Below are positions 37,235-46,812 of a DNA stretch of 64,000 bases, in pieces. Positions within the stretch are counted from its first letter, which is position 1. Each line of letters begins with the position of its first letter. The stretch covers positions 124,001-188,000 of the forward strand of contig JBNKUI010000113.1 in NCBI GenBank assembly GCA_050298535.1, given 5' to 3'. The notes beneath the pieces were generated by a model that was not told the origin of the DNA, made no database searches, and was given only the letters and a program-made list of their open reading frames with translations. The DNA is from JABDMH01 sp050298535 (lineage in GTDB: Bacteria; Bacteroidota; Bacteroidia; Chitinophagales; Saprospiraceae). The translations under genes were made by a program, and so were the position numbers.

Positions 37235-38697
37235 TGACTGAAAGCATCCGCGATAAGTCAATCTCAGGGTTTATCTGGCTATTTATTGATAAAGCCGGAG
37301 CCAGTGTCATCAATCTGGTAGTGACCGTGGTACTAGCAAGGTTACTCACCCCTGAGGATTTTGGATTAGTGGCTATGGTTATGGTATTCTTCGAGATATC
37401 TTCTGCTTTCATAAATAGTGGGTTTTCCTTTGCTCTGATACGACAAAAGACAATCTCTGATGATGACAAGTCCACCACTTTTATTTTTAATCTGGTGGTG
37501 GCGTGTATCCTCTACGCTTTATTATACACAGCAGCACCTGCTATTTCGGTCTTTTTTGGTGAGGGTATTCTAATTTGGATCGTGAGGATCATGGGATTAA
37601 ATCTCATTGTCAACTCTCTGGGTATAATTCAACAGGCCGTACTTACACATAAAATTGATTTTAAAACACAAACCAGAATCCGTATAGTGGCGGTAAGTGT
37701 TTCTAGTGCAATAGCGATCGGGATGGCATTCTCGGGGTTTGGTGTTTGGAGTCTCGTTGCAAAACTCATGCTAATGGAGGGTCTGACCTCTCTCCTACTT
37801 TGGATATATCATCCATGGAAAATATTGCTAAGGTTTAGTCGGCAATCTTTCAAAAAACTGTTTGGATTTGGATCCAATCTATTAGCAGAAGCTATCATTC
37901 ATAAAATATTTCAAAACATTCTCCAGGTAATTATTGGTCGATTTTTTACCGCCTCAACCCTGGGATATTATTCTCAGGCAAACTATCTCACGAATGTACC
38001 GGCCAACAACTTTCAGCAAATTATTCAAAAAGTAACCTATCCTGTATTATCAAAACTGCAGGATGACAAGATGAAACTTAAAAGGGGCTATCGAGAGATA
38101 ATGCTTTTAAGTTCCTTTATAATTATCCCGATTATGGTTATCATTGGAGTGATGGCAAATCCCATTATCGTTTCGTTCCTAGGCGAGAAGTGGGAGCCAT
38201 CTACTCCGTTTTTACAATTACTATGTCTGGGTGGAATCACCTATCACTTTAATTCCATAAACCTTGATTTATTGCTGGTACTAGGCAGAGCAGATCTCTG
38301 TCTTAGAGTCGAAATCATTAAAAAGGTCATTACCGCAATTGCTATCATAATAGGAATACAATTTGGGATATATGGACTTGTATTAGGGTACGTGGTCTCA
38401 CATTATCTGGCCTTGATCATAAATACCTACTATTCAGATAAATTTTTATCCTACGGACTTGCTGAGCAGGTTTCAGACATAGGTAAAACCATTTGGATCA
38501 GTGCTATCATGGGTATATTGGTTTACGTCTTTAGCACCTATGGTCCTGACCTACCTAATATCTGGCAGGTAATTACGTCCGTAATACTGGCCATCAGTAT
38601 ATACCTGGGGTTTCATTTTCTACTAAAAAGTGAGGAAATAAGACTCTTGCAGAAAATGGTAATTCCAAGAACATACAAATTCTTCGTAGGTAGCTAA
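37234..38697 (+). CDS. Wzx-type polysaccharide flippase (MOP superfamily)
   Basis: Polytopic inner-membrane protein of 487 residues that should flip the undecaprenyl-linked repeat unit. The N-terminus SISGFIWLFIDKAGASVINLVVTVVLARLLTPEDFGLVAM is the classic TuaB/AmsL/Wzx signature. At least a dozen hydrophobic segments follow (for example MLLSSFIIIPIMVIIGVMANPIIVSFLG). It starts with GTG sharing a base with the kinase stop. With the polymerase at 43122 it points to a Wzx/Wzy-type rather than ABC-transporter pathway. Confidence 0.9.
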   Translation: MTESIRDKSISGFIWLFIDKAGASVINLVVTVVLARLLTPEDFGLVAMVMVFFEISSAFINSGFSFALIRQKTISDDDKSTTFIFNLVVACILYALLYTAAPAISVFFGEGILIWIVRIMGLNLIVNSLGIIQQAVLTHKIDFKTQTRIRIVAVSVSSAIAIGMAFSGFGVWSLVAKLMLMEGLTSLLLWIYHPWKILLRFSRQSFKKLFGFGSNLLAEAIIHKIFQNILQVIIGRFFTASTLGYYSQANYLTNVPANNFQQIIQKVTYPVLSKLQDDKMKLKRGYREIMLLSSFIIIPIMVIIGVMANPIIVSFLGEKWEPSTPFLQLLCLGGITYHFNSINLDLLLVLGRADLCLRVEIIKKVITAIAIIIGIQFGIYGLVLGYVVSHYLALIINTYYSDKFLSYGLAEQVSDIGKTIWISAIMGILVYVFSTYGPDLPNIWQVITSVILAISIYLGFHFLLKSEEIRLLQKMVIPRTYKFFVGS

Positions 38698-38728
38698 CTG
38701 CCTACATAAATTCACAAAACTTATCTCG

Positions 38729-39883
38729 ATGTCAAAAGTCGCTTTAATCACCGGCATAACCGGGCAAGATGGAGCTTACCTTGCAAAATTGCTCCTGGAC
38801 AAAGGTTATACGGTCTGGGGTATGAAAAGAAGAAGCTCCTCTTTCAACACCTCCCGTATCGATTCACTTTTTGCAAATGATAGGCAAGAGGAAAATGGTA
38901 GATTTCATTACTTCTATGGTGATCTCACTGATGCTAACAATATTATAAACTACGTACAGGAAATTCAACCCGACGAGATCTACAATCTGGGAGCTATGTC
39001 CCATGTGAAGGTGAGTTTCGACACACCTGAATATACCGGTAATGTTGACGGCCTGGGCACATTGAGAGTACTGGAAGCAGTAAGGATCCTGGGACTTACT
39101 AAAAAAACCAGAATCTATCAGGCTTCAACATCTGAACTATATGGCCTCGTGCAAGAAGTACCCCAATCTGAAACCACCCCTTTTTATCCTAGAAGTCCTT
39201 ATGCTGCTGCTAAATTATATGCTTATTGGATGACTATCAACTATAGGGAAGCTTACGGCATGTATGCTTGCAATGGAATATTGTTTAACCACGAATCTCC
39301 CGTAAGAGGTGAAACTTTTGTGACAAGAAAAATCACGAGAGCAGTCGCCAATATATCACTGGGATTTCAAAAAACGCTATCACTCGGAAATCTCGATGCC
39401 AAGCGAGATTGGGGGCATGCCGCGGACTACGTTGAAGCCATGTATCTAATGCTTCAGCAAGATATCCCAGAAGACTATGTCATTGCTACTGGCAAGACAA
39501 CAACAGTCAGAAGTTTTGTAGATAAGGCCTTCCGTGAAGTGGGAATTCGACTATCATTCGAGGGAGAAGGACCCAATGAAAAGGCTCGCATCGAAGAAAT
39601 AGATGAAGTGCGGTTTCTCCTTCAAACAGGTGTGCGTCCGGATCACCTCTTTGTAGGTCAAATCCTGGTCCAGGTAGACCCTTTCTATTACAGACCTACT
39701 GAAGTTGATCTCCTGATTGGAGATCCTTCTAAAGCGAAGAGTCAATTGGGTTGGAAAGCCAAGCGTACGGTCTCAGATTTAATTACTGAAATGGTTCAAT
39801 CTGACCTGCTGGAAGTGAAAAGAAATCACCTACTCAAGACCAATGGATTTGAAATAATTAGTAACGTAGAAGAGATCGCCTGA
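38729..39883 (+). CDS. gmd: GDP-mannose 4,6-dehydratase
   Basis: Converts GDP-D-mannose to GDP-4-keto-6-deoxy-D-mannose; 384 residues. Extended SDR fold with ALITGITGQDGAYLAKLLLDKGY, the NADP-binding RRSSSFNTSRIDSL, the catalytic STSELYG region and YAAAKLYAYWM (Tyr and Lys of YxxxK). NGILFNHESPVRGETFVTRKI and the C-terminal YYRPTEVDLLIGDPSKAKSQLGW are diagnostic of GMD. The stop shares a base with the following fucose synthase gene. It supplies the precursor for GDP-fucose and possibly GDP-perosamine. Confidence 0.95.
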   Translation: MSKVALITGITGQDGAYLAKLLLDKGYTVWGMKRRSSSFNTSRIDSLFANDRQEENGRFHYFYGDLTDANNIINYVQEIQPDEIYNLGAMSHVKVSFDTPEYTGNVDGLGTLRVLEAVRILGLTKKTRIYQASTSELYGLVQEVPQSETTPFYPRSPYAAAKLYAYWMTINYREAYGMYACNGILFNHESPVRGETFVTRKITRAVANISLGFQKTLSLGNLDAKRDWGHAADYVEAMYLMLQQDIPEDYVIATGKTTTVRSFVDKAFREVGIRLSFEGEGPNEKARIEEIDEVRFLLQTGVRPDHLFVGQILVQVDPFYYRPTEVDLLIGDPSKAKSQLGWKAKRTVSDLITEMVQSDLLEVKRNHLLKTNGFEIISNVEEIA

Positions 39884-40824
39884 TGAAGAAAATACTAGTG
39901 ACCGGTGCTACGGGATTTCTTGGAAGAAAAGTCGTGTCGCAATTAAACGATCAATCCATCTCATCAATCCAAACCTCGCAAAGTCTGGGTCTGGACCTAC
40001 TGGACCTTGAAGCCGTACGAGGCTTTTTTAGAAAGACTCAGCCAGAGATAGTGATCAATTGTGCAGCTTTTGTTGGAGGTATCCAATATGGATACAAGTA
40101 CCCTGTAGAGTTATATGAAAAGAATACTTTGATGAATATCAATCTATTCAAATGTTTAAGGGAATTTGGTGTCCAAAAAATTATCAATCCAATTCCGAAT
40201 TGTATTTATCCGGGACAGGCCTCTCATTTTAAAGAAAATGAGATTTGGGATGGTCCGATGCATGAATCAGTACAGGCATATGCTTTTGCAAAAAAAGGAA
40301 TATGGATGAATGCCTGGGCAAGTCACAAGGAATATGGTCTGCAAAGTGCAAATCTAGTACTACCTAATCTCTATGGTCCTGGAGACCATTTCGAAGCCGA
40401 ACGATCCCATGCACTGGGAGCTCTCATCATGAAGTTTGTGGAAGCCAAGCGAACCGCCAAAAATTCTGTCATTGTCTGGGGAACGGGAACACCTGTACGG
40501 GAATGGATGCATGTCCATGATGCTGCCTCTGCACTGATAGCCGCGCTGGACACCGACTTTGGAGTAGATATGTTAAATATTGGAGTCGGAGAAGGAATTT
40601 CTATCATCGACATGGCAAATCTCATAAAGGATCTGGTAGGCTTTTCTGGTGAAATTGCACTGGATACTTCTAAGCCAGATGGCGCGCCTTACAAATGTAT
40701 GGTGGCAGAGCGAGGCCCCAAACTGCTCAACTGGATACCAAGTATAGACTTCAGAAGCGGTGTGCAAGAAACCATCAATTGGTACAAAGAGACATACCCT
40801 GCTAAGGAAGAAGTACCTGCATAA
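39883..40824 (+). CDS. fcl: GDP-L-fucose synthase
   Basis: Epimerase/reductase turning GDP-4-keto-6-deoxymannose into GDP-L-fucose; 313 residues. Seen: ILVTGATGFLGRKVVSQL (cofactor loop), CAAFVGGIQYGYKYPVELYEKN, PIPNCIYPG with the active-site Ser/Cys region, and the catalytic AYAFAKKG. NLYGPGDHFEAERSHALGALIMKF is also characteristic. It directly overlaps gmd, so the two act as a pair and the polymer probably contains fucose or a derivative. Confidence 0.93.
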   Translation: MKKILVTGATGFLGRKVVSQLNDQSISSIQTSQSLGLDLLDLEAVRGFFRKTQPEIVINCAAFVGGIQYGYKYPVELYEKNTLMNINLFKCLREFGVQKIINPIPNCIYPGQASHFKENEIWDGPMHESVQAYAFAKKGIWMNAWASHKEYGLQSANLVLPNLYGPGDHFEAERSHALGALIMKFVEAKRTAKNSVIVWGTGTPVREWMHVHDAASALIAALDTDFGVDMLNIGVGEGISIIDMANLIKDLVGFSGEIALDTSKPDGAPYKCMVAERGPKLLNWIPSIDFRSGVQETINWYKETYPAKEEVPA

Positions 40825-40848
40825 CTAGTGAACTCTAAAAAAGTAAAA

Positions 40849-42030
40849 ATGTCTAATACGATTACGACGATAAAAACGGAAGTACCAACGAGAGCTGCAG
40901 TGGATCCCGTACTCATTCACAAACCTTTAATCTCTCAAGATGATATGAATGCAGTGAGAGATGCACTGGCAAGTACTTTTGTGAGCGGAGATGGTCCTGC
41001 CTGCAGACAATTTGAAAAAGAACTTCAGGAATTTCTGGGCGTTCAACATGCGCTCTTTATGAATTCCTGCACATCCGCACTTGACTTAGCCTTTCGTGCG
41101 AAAAGGTTTAAACCGGGTTCTGAAGTCATTGTTCCTAACTTCACATACACTAGTACAGCACTGGGTCCACTGATCAATCAATTAAACATCCGACTTGCGG
41201 ATGTACATGCTGACAATGGAAATCTGGACCCAAGTAAATTAAGAAAATACATTAATCCAAAAACTGTAGCCGTCGTTGCCGTAGACTACGCCGGAAACCC
41301 TGCTGAAATGAACCAGATTAAAGAGATTGCAAGAGAAAGCAATCTCTATCTGGTTCATGATACAGCACAGTCCATTGGGGCAAAATATCAAGGTCAATAT
41401 ACGGGACATCAAGCGGACGCCAGCACCTTCTCATTTCATGGAACAAAGAACATGACTACAGGAGAAGGTGGAGCTCTGGTAACCCAAGATGATGACCTTG
41501 CCGCTACTGTGAAAATCATGCGAGAAAAAGGAACTGATAAGTATTCATTCCTGACCGATAACGTCACTCGGGGATTCTACGAGTACAAGGATATCGGGGG
41601 CAGTTATGTCCAATCCAATATCAATGGAGCCTTGGGACTCACTCAACTCCGAAAACTCACGAAGATGAATAGCCGCAGACGTGAAATCGCAGAACGATAC
41701 CTAAGAGAACTCAGCGAAATCGACAAGATAGATTTCCTACGTGTCACGGAAAAGGCAGAACCTAACTGGCACTTATTTGGCATCCTGGTACCCCCCGGTA
41801 AAAAGTATAAGATCATGGATGGTCTACGTGACCTCGGTATAATGGCCAATGTGCATTACACTCCATTACATCGAAATGAATACTACAATCATCTCGGAAC
41901 AGATAAAGACTTTCCTGGTTCCATGTCCTTCTTCGATAGACTGCTCAGGATACCCATTTATCCCGTCCTCACTGACGACGAGCAAACCCGAGTGATTGAA
42001 TCTGTCCATGCCGTACTAAACTCCATCTAA
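40849..42030 (+). CDS. DegT/DnrJ/EryC1/StrS-family sugar aminotransferase
   Basis: PLP-dependent aminotransferase of 393 residues acting on a keto sugar nucleotide. Motifs: MNSCTSALDLAFRA, VIVPNFTYTSTALG, VHDTAQSIGAKYQG and FSFHGTKNMTTGEGG with the PLP lysine. The Lys (not His) rules out a ColD-type 3-dehydratase. The FSFHGTKN pattern resembles RffA/WecE-type 4-aminotransferases more than WlbC. After gmd it could form a 4-amino sugar such as perosamine. I chose the ATG at 40849; a GTG at 40828 adds 7 residues. The exact substrate is inferred. Confidence 0.88.
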   Translation: MSNTITTIKTEVPTRAAVDPVLIHKPLISQDDMNAVRDALASTFVSGDGPACRQFEKELQEFLGVQHALFMNSCTSALDLAFRAKRFKPGSEVIVPNFTYTSTALGPLINQLNIRLADVHADNGNLDPSKLRKYINPKTVAVVAVDYAGNPAEMNQIKEIARESNLYLVHDTAQSIGAKYQGQYTGHQADASTFSFHGTKNMTTGEGGALVTQDDDLAATVKIMREKGTDKYSFLTDNVTRGFYEYKDIGGSYVQSNINGALGLTQLRKLTKMNSRRREIAERYLRELSEIDKIDFLRVTEKAEPNWHLFGILVPPGKKYKIMDGLRDLGIMANVHYTPLHRNEYYNHLGTDKDFPGSMSFFDRLLRIPIYPVLTDDEQTRVIESVHAVLNSI

Positions 42031-42051
42031 TCAAACGAAGAAAGAAATTAA

Positions 42052-43122
42052 ATGAAAGCACTATTAATATTACCCAGAGGATATTCAGGATTCTCTAAAA
42101 CGACCCGTGACACACTGAAATACCTGGGATATGAAACGCATATCGTCCATCCAGGAGATTATGTAAAAGACTGGCACAAAAAGGTCAGCAGCCAGATGTT
42201 TCGATTTCCATTTAAGTACCGTACCAAATGGGAAAAATTCTATCTAGATAAAATTAATCGGAACTATGAGGTCGCATACGACTCGATTCAGCCAGATTTA
42301 GTTTTCATTTACAATAATGGATACTTGCGTCCAGAGACGCTACGTCGATTTAAGAAAAAATCTAAGATTGCCTTCTTTCTGGGAGATTGCCCATATTATA
42401 CAGCAACAAATCGACACTTTCTTCCTCTCCTGTTTTATGCTGATGGGATCTTCACGACGGATACGTTTTGGATAGAGGCACTGCACAAACTCGGATTAAA
42501 AAATCTCGAGTTTATGTATCCCAGCCTTCCTCCACAGCATTTCAAAAAAGAACTAGACACTGAGCTTTATAATAAATACAAATCTGACGTACTGTACATC
42601 GGTATGTGCTATAAAACAAGTTGGGGATTTAAAAAAGCAAGTTTCCTAAATAGTTTTACAGACTTCGATCTACATCTACATGGAGACGATTCATGGAGGC
42701 GATGGTTCGAATATTTTCCAAAACTGAAGGATCATTACCGCAAGCGTACTGAATACTTCTCCGTAGAAAAGATAAACGACATGTACAACGCTACTAAAAT
42801 TGCACCCGTAGATGCGAACCCTGGTCTATTGCATGCCATTCATTGGCGATTTATCGAGGCCTTGGCCTCTGGGGCATTACCAGTGCTGGAATGGCAGCAA
42901 GGAGTCGATGAAATTTTTGGCAACGATAATGTACCGGCTGTAAAATGTTTTGAAGAATCCAAAGAAACAGTACGATACTACTTAGATCATGAAAACGAAC
43001 GATTGGAGAAGGTAGCCTGGCTTACTAAAATCATGGAGGAAAGATTTTCAATCGAGAATAACGCAGATCTTTTGGCAGAAACGCTCAAGTTAAGGGTTAA
43101 ACCCGCCGCACTCACCTACTAA
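42052..43122 (+). CDS. CgeB-like glycosyltransferase
   Basis: Cytosolic GT-B-type transferase of 356 residues. The N-terminus ALLILPRGYSGFSKTTRDTLKYLGYETHIV and the segment DLVFIYNNGYLRPETLRRFKKKSKIAFFLGD resemble CgeB/DUF3880 proteins. The C-terminal ATKIAPVDANPGLLHAIHWRFIEALASGALPVLEW is the CgeB-type nucleotide-sugar-binding domain with a conserved Glu. It ends TAATG, coupling it to the polymerase gene. Donor and acceptor are unknown. Confidence 0.78.
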   Translation: MKALLILPRGYSGFSKTTRDTLKYLGYETHIVHPGDYVKDWHKKVSSQMFRFPFKYRTKWEKFYLDKINRNYEVAYDSIQPDLVFIYNNGYLRPETLRRFKKKSKIAFFLGDCPYYTATNRHFLPLLFYADGIFTTDTFWIEALHKLGLKNLEFMYPSLPPQHFKKELDTELYNKYKSDVLYIGMCYKTSWGFKKASFLNSFTDFDLHLHGDDSWRRWFEYFPKLKDHYRKRTEYFSVEKINDMYNATKIAPVDANPGLLHAIHWRFIEALASGALPVLEWQQGVDEIFGNDNVPAVKCFEESKETVRYYLDHENERLEKVAWLTKIMEERFSIENNADLLAETLKLRVKPAALTY

Positions 43123-44564
43123 TGCTAAATCGTATTCCCGCATCGGTAAAATTGTATGGCCTGGTAATACTGGCTGTAATTGCTGTGTACTTTGCTTCAG
43201 CAGGGGTCACTGCTGTCTTCTTCATTGGGACCCTGATCGCATATTTCTTTTCCAGAGACGAAGCCTTTTGGCTGGTATTCTTTCTTATTCTATCAGACGG
43301 CTTCTTAAGCTTTTTCGGACTGTATGAAGCCACACTGGTAGTACTGCCCGGATTGCCAGGGATTGAAATGGGCCAATTGTATATTATTCTTGCCGTAATA
43401 AAGTCCCTGGGTAAGCAGCCGGCAGCGAATGCCTTTTACAATAACTTCTTATATGCTTTAGCGATCTATGTGGTCTTTTTGATCATACAAGGATATGTAG
43501 TGGGACTTTCAGGAGCAATGAATGTGCAATTCAGATTATTGAAATGGATTACTCCACTAGGTTTATTTTATGCCTTGCCCAGGCTATATCGATCAGAGCA
43601 AGATTATGCCAGGATTTTCAAGTACATATTTCCAATGGCATTTGTTATTCTAGGCACTCAGCTATTCACAATATTGATGTCAGAAACTCCAGCACAATTT
43701 TCTGGAGGAAAGGAAAAATATGAATTTGCGATAGAAGTAACTAAGGAAAGAACATACCGTGGGTTGTTCAATCAAATGATCTTGTTACTCACATTGTTTG
43801 GGGCACTTTTTTACCTCGCCCGACAAAAAGGAATATTTCGGAATACCTATTTGTACGCAGTGATTGCTGCAAACTTTGCCTCTGTATTTCTTTCAGCCAC
43901 GAGAGGGTGGACACTTGGCTTTAGCCTTATCATCATTGGATTCTTCCTATTTGTTCAGAAAATGAGCACGCGACAGGTTATCTCCATCATTGGAGTAGGC
44001 GCATTATTCTTCATAGGAGTACTTTCAACACCCGTCATACAAACACAGGTACACAATGCATTTAAGCGTATGCTTACTTTGGAAGCCCTTGCCAAGGGAG
44101 ATATCACAGCTAATGGTACATTAATTCGTTTGAGTCAACGTGGCCCCAGAGTAATGAAACAATGGGAAGAATCACCTGTCACCGGATGGGGATTTTCTAA
44201 TCATTTTTTCGAACACTGTGATTTTCATGTGGGAAATCAAAACATACTACTACACAGTGGTATCATAGGTTATATATTAATTAATTCCTTTTTCGTCTTC
44301 TTCTGCATATCACTTTACAATAAAAGTCAATCGATACCTTTTAGTGACACGAGAAAGGCAAGTTTACTGGTATTTGTTATTTTTTTCGCTGGCTGGTTTC
44401 TTATACACTCTTCATCTGAACAACACTTCTTCTTTTACTTTGAAAATCCAGGGGATGGAATAATACAGGGTGTCTTCTTCACCATGGCAGCCTTCATTTT
44501 TGCAGCCGATGAAAAACAAGCTGAAAATCAGAAAATTTCGACACAAGCTCTTCAAAAAGCATGA
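43122..44564 (+). CDS. Wzy-like O-antigen/EPS polymerase (membrane protein)
   Basis: Polytopic inner-membrane protein of 480 residues with about ten hydrophobic segments, for example LYGLVILAVIAVYFASAGV and VISIIGVGALFFIGVLSTP. A large loop with TRGWTLGFSLIIIGFF and WGFSNHFFEHCDFHVGNQNILLHSGIIGYILIN fits the Wzy/WaaL O-antigen ligase fold (periplasmic loop with His and Arg). Position among the glycosyltransferase genes and next to the flippase set supports polymerase. Sequence identity in this family is always low, so the call rests on topology and context. Confidence 0.82.
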   Translation: MLNRIPASVKLYGLVILAVIAVYFASAGVTAVFFIGTLIAYFFSRDEAFWLVFFLILSDGFLSFFGLYEATLVVLPGLPGIEMGQLYIILAVIKSLGKQPAANAFYNNFLYALAIYVVFLIIQGYVVGLSGAMNVQFRLLKWITPLGLFYALPRLYRSEQDYARIFKYIFPMAFVILGTQLFTILMSETPAQFSGGKEKYEFAIEVTKERTYRGLFNQMILLLTLFGALFYLARQKGIFRNTYLYAVIAANFASVFLSATRGWTLGFSLIIIGFFLFVQKMSTRQVISIIGVGALFFIGVLSTPVIQTQVHNAFKRMLTLEALAKGDITANGTLIRLSQRGPRVMKQWEESPVTGWGFSNHFFEHCDFHVGNQNILLHSGIIGYILINSFFVFFCISLYNKSQSIPFSDTRKASLLVFVIFFAGWFLIHSSSEQHFFFYFENPGDGIIQGVFFTMAAFIFAADEKQAENQKISTQALQKA

Positions 44565-45664
44565 CAACTCACCAAGTTAAAATCAGTAGTGTCGTACCAG
44601 TCCAGAAAATAGTGAGAAGGCACATTCACTACATAATGTGGTCTGCGGGACCGGGCGGAGCAGAACTTTCTGTCAAACACTATCTAAGGTATCTACCAGA
44701 CTATGAAATGTCAGTCTTTAGTTTGCGACCTGATGAGCAAATGATTTTCGATGAAAATGAAGTTAATATTTCCTCAGGTTCATTTGACAACATTATCTGT
44801 TACACAAAATACTATCAATACTGCAAAGCGCATAAAACAGATTTTTTTCATATCCTAAGCGGTGGACCCATAATACTCCTCCTAACACTTTTGGCAGGTG
44901 TCAAAAAACCCCTTTATCATATACATGGCACTTTGTATTGGGATTCGAAATGGAAAAAATTATTGTTCAAGTCCATTTGGCATATTACACGACTATTCAA
45001 AACAACCTTTGTAGGTGTAAGTCGATATAATGCAAATATATTTCACAATGAAGTAATACCTGTGTCCCCTGAGATCATTTCCAATGGACTAGAAACAAAC
45101 GACTTTCTGGCAAAAAGACACAGAAGGATATCCTTACGAAAGATTGGTTATGCAGGAAGACTTCACAAGGGAAAAAACATTGATTTGGTAATTCAACTGT
45201 TCAACGAGCTGGCAGACAAGGACAGAGAGCTCGAATTACATATTGCAGGCAGTGGACCTGCAGAGAAAAGCATAAAGAATTTTGCGGCATCAACCCGTCA
45301 TACCAGGAGGATATTTTTTCATGGTCACGTACATGATGTAGCCAGTTTCTATGCATCGATTGATCTTTTCCTTTTTCTGAGCGCCTACGAATCCTTTGGA
45401 AATGTAATTGCCGAGGCAATTCTCACCGGACTACCGGTATTGACCAGCAACGTTCCTGTGTTCAACGAGATTCATGAAGAAGCTTCAAATTTCTGTCTTG
45501 GAGATCCTTCTTCGTACGAAAATATTCGCTTGCAGTTGTATGAAAAAATCGAGGATTTTGACGCATTAGCTGAAAAAGCTTTTGAGCAGAGTGAAGTGGT
45601 CAGATCGAGATTTGATATCAAGCAACATATCAGAAGCATCAAAAAAATATATGAAAAACATTAG
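44561..45664 (+). CDS. GT4-family glycosyltransferase
   Basis: Retaining GT-B glycosyltransferase of 367 residues. Seen: MWSAGPGGAELSVKHYLRYL near the N-terminus, and the linker and C-terminal domain RKIGYAGRLHKGKNIDLVIQLF, LHIAGSGPAEKSIKNF and LFLFLSAYESFGNVIAEAIL (the EX7E motif). TGLPVLTSNVPVFNEI follows. It overlaps the polymerase stop as ATGA. The added sugar is unknown. Confidence 0.9.
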   Translation: MTTHQVKISSVVPVQKIVRRHIHYIMWSAGPGGAELSVKHYLRYLPDYEMSVFSLRPDEQMIFDENEVNISSGSFDNIICYTKYYQYCKAHKTDFFHILSGGPIILLLTLLAGVKKPLYHIHGTLYWDSKWKKLLFKSIWHITRLFKTTFVGVSRYNANIFHNEVIPVSPEIISNGLETNDFLAKRHRRISLRKIGYAGRLHKGKNIDLVIQLFNELADKDRELELHIAGSGPAEKSIKNFAASTRHTRRIFFHGHVHDVASFYASIDLFLFLSAYESFGNVIAEAILTGLPVLTSNVPVFNEIHEEASNFCLGDPSSYENIRLQLYEKIEDFDALAEKAFEQSEVVRSRFDIKQHIRSIKKIYEKH

Positions 45665-46811
45665 TCCACCGGTCCTGTATTACCATTCCGTCGCTCCTAA
45701 TCTCAATCCTGATTGGGTACTAAAATTTCTCACACTTGACTTGAAAAATTTTGAGTATCAGCTTCGATACCTGGTGGAAAATAGTTTTAGAACGATATTC
45801 CTGAACGAATGGGTGAGTATTCGTCAGGGTAAATGCAGCTCACAACACAATGAAGTATGTCTGACCTTTGATGATGGTCTACTTGACAATTGGGTCTATG
45901 CGTATCCGATGGTAAAAAAGTATGGTATTAAGATGACCATCTTTGTCAATCCAGAATACGTAGACACTAAATCAGGCATACGACAAAATCTGGAAGACGT
46001 TTGGAATGGAAAGTGCTCCCAACAGGAATTGGACAGCCGAGGATACTTGTCATGGGCAGAAATGCGAGAAATGGTGTCGAGTGGTTTAGTTGACATTCAA
46101 AATCACACCATGTCTCACGCCAAGTATCCTAGCAGTTCATCGGTAAAACAATTCTACTATGGTGGTTTTACCGGACTTCATTCCATTCTAAACGAAAATC
46201 CCGACATCAAACCCACATATCCCAGAGAAAAACATTTTGAAACGCGGCTATCTCCCGGCACTCCCATTTTCGAGGAGACATCGGCAGTCGTCGCCCGTAT
46301 CCATACACCTAATAAAGACTTGGTTGAGCAGATCACCGACTTAGCCTCAAAATATGATCTAGAACAAGCAAAGGAAAGAAGTGCATTCGAGCGAGAGGCC
46401 AAGATCACAATCGATGACGCAGATCAAAAAAATGTGCTGATCAAAAAAATTGAAACCGAACGGGAATATCGGTCACGACTTGAGTACGAAATCGTCACTG
46501 CCAAAGAAATTATCGAGAAAGAGCTGGGGAATCAGGTAAGTATTCTCTGCTGGCCACATGGTGACAATTCAACAGAGGCGCACAAACTGGCACGATCCTC
46601 CGGACATATCGCCACAACATCAGGAAAAATGCTCGACACTAGAAACGAACTGGATAGGATACCACGAATCGGTGCCGACTTTCATACTGCCCCTTGGGTT
46701 AATCGACAAAAACTCAATTACAAGATAAAAAGCCACTTCGGAAAGCAACCCTATCATCTGGTAGCTCAAGCAAATCTACTCAAGAACCAACTACTGGGCA
46801 AATATTCATAG
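45651..46811 (+). CDS. Polysaccharide deacetylase-family protein with coiled-coil insertion
   Basis: NodB-type carbohydrate esterase-4 fold, 386 residues. Motifs: VLYYHSVAP (start), LTFDDGLLDNW (motif 1, metal Asp) and IQNHTMSHAKY (motif 2, metal His pair). Between about residues 170 and 300 lies an insertion with a charged helix (LEQAKERSAFEREAK...KKIETEREYRSRLEYEI), probably a coiled coil. ILCWPHGDNSTEAHKLA follows as motif 3. I start at the ATG 45651, overlapping the previous gene by 14 bases. A deacetylase acting on N-acetyl sugars of the polymer is the likely role. Confidence 0.85.
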   Translation: MKNISPPVLYYHSVAPNLNPDWVLKFLTLDLKNFEYQLRYLVENSFRTIFLNEWVSIRQGKCSSQHNEVCLTFDDGLLDNWVYAYPMVKKYGIKMTIFVNPEYVDTKSGIRQNLEDVWNGKCSQQELDSRGYLSWAEMREMVSSGLVDIQNHTMSHAKYPSSSSVKQFYYGGFTGLHSILNENPDIKPTYPREKHFETRLSPGTPIFEETSAVVARIHTPNKDLVEQITDLASKYDLEQAKERSAFEREAKITIDDADQKNVLIKKIETEREYRSRLEYEIVTAKEIIEKELGNQVSILCWPHGDNSTEAHKLARSSGHIATTSGKMLDTRNELDRIPRIGADFHTAPWVNRQKLNYKIKSHFGKQPYHLVAQANLLKNQLLGKYS

Positions 46812-46812
46812 C

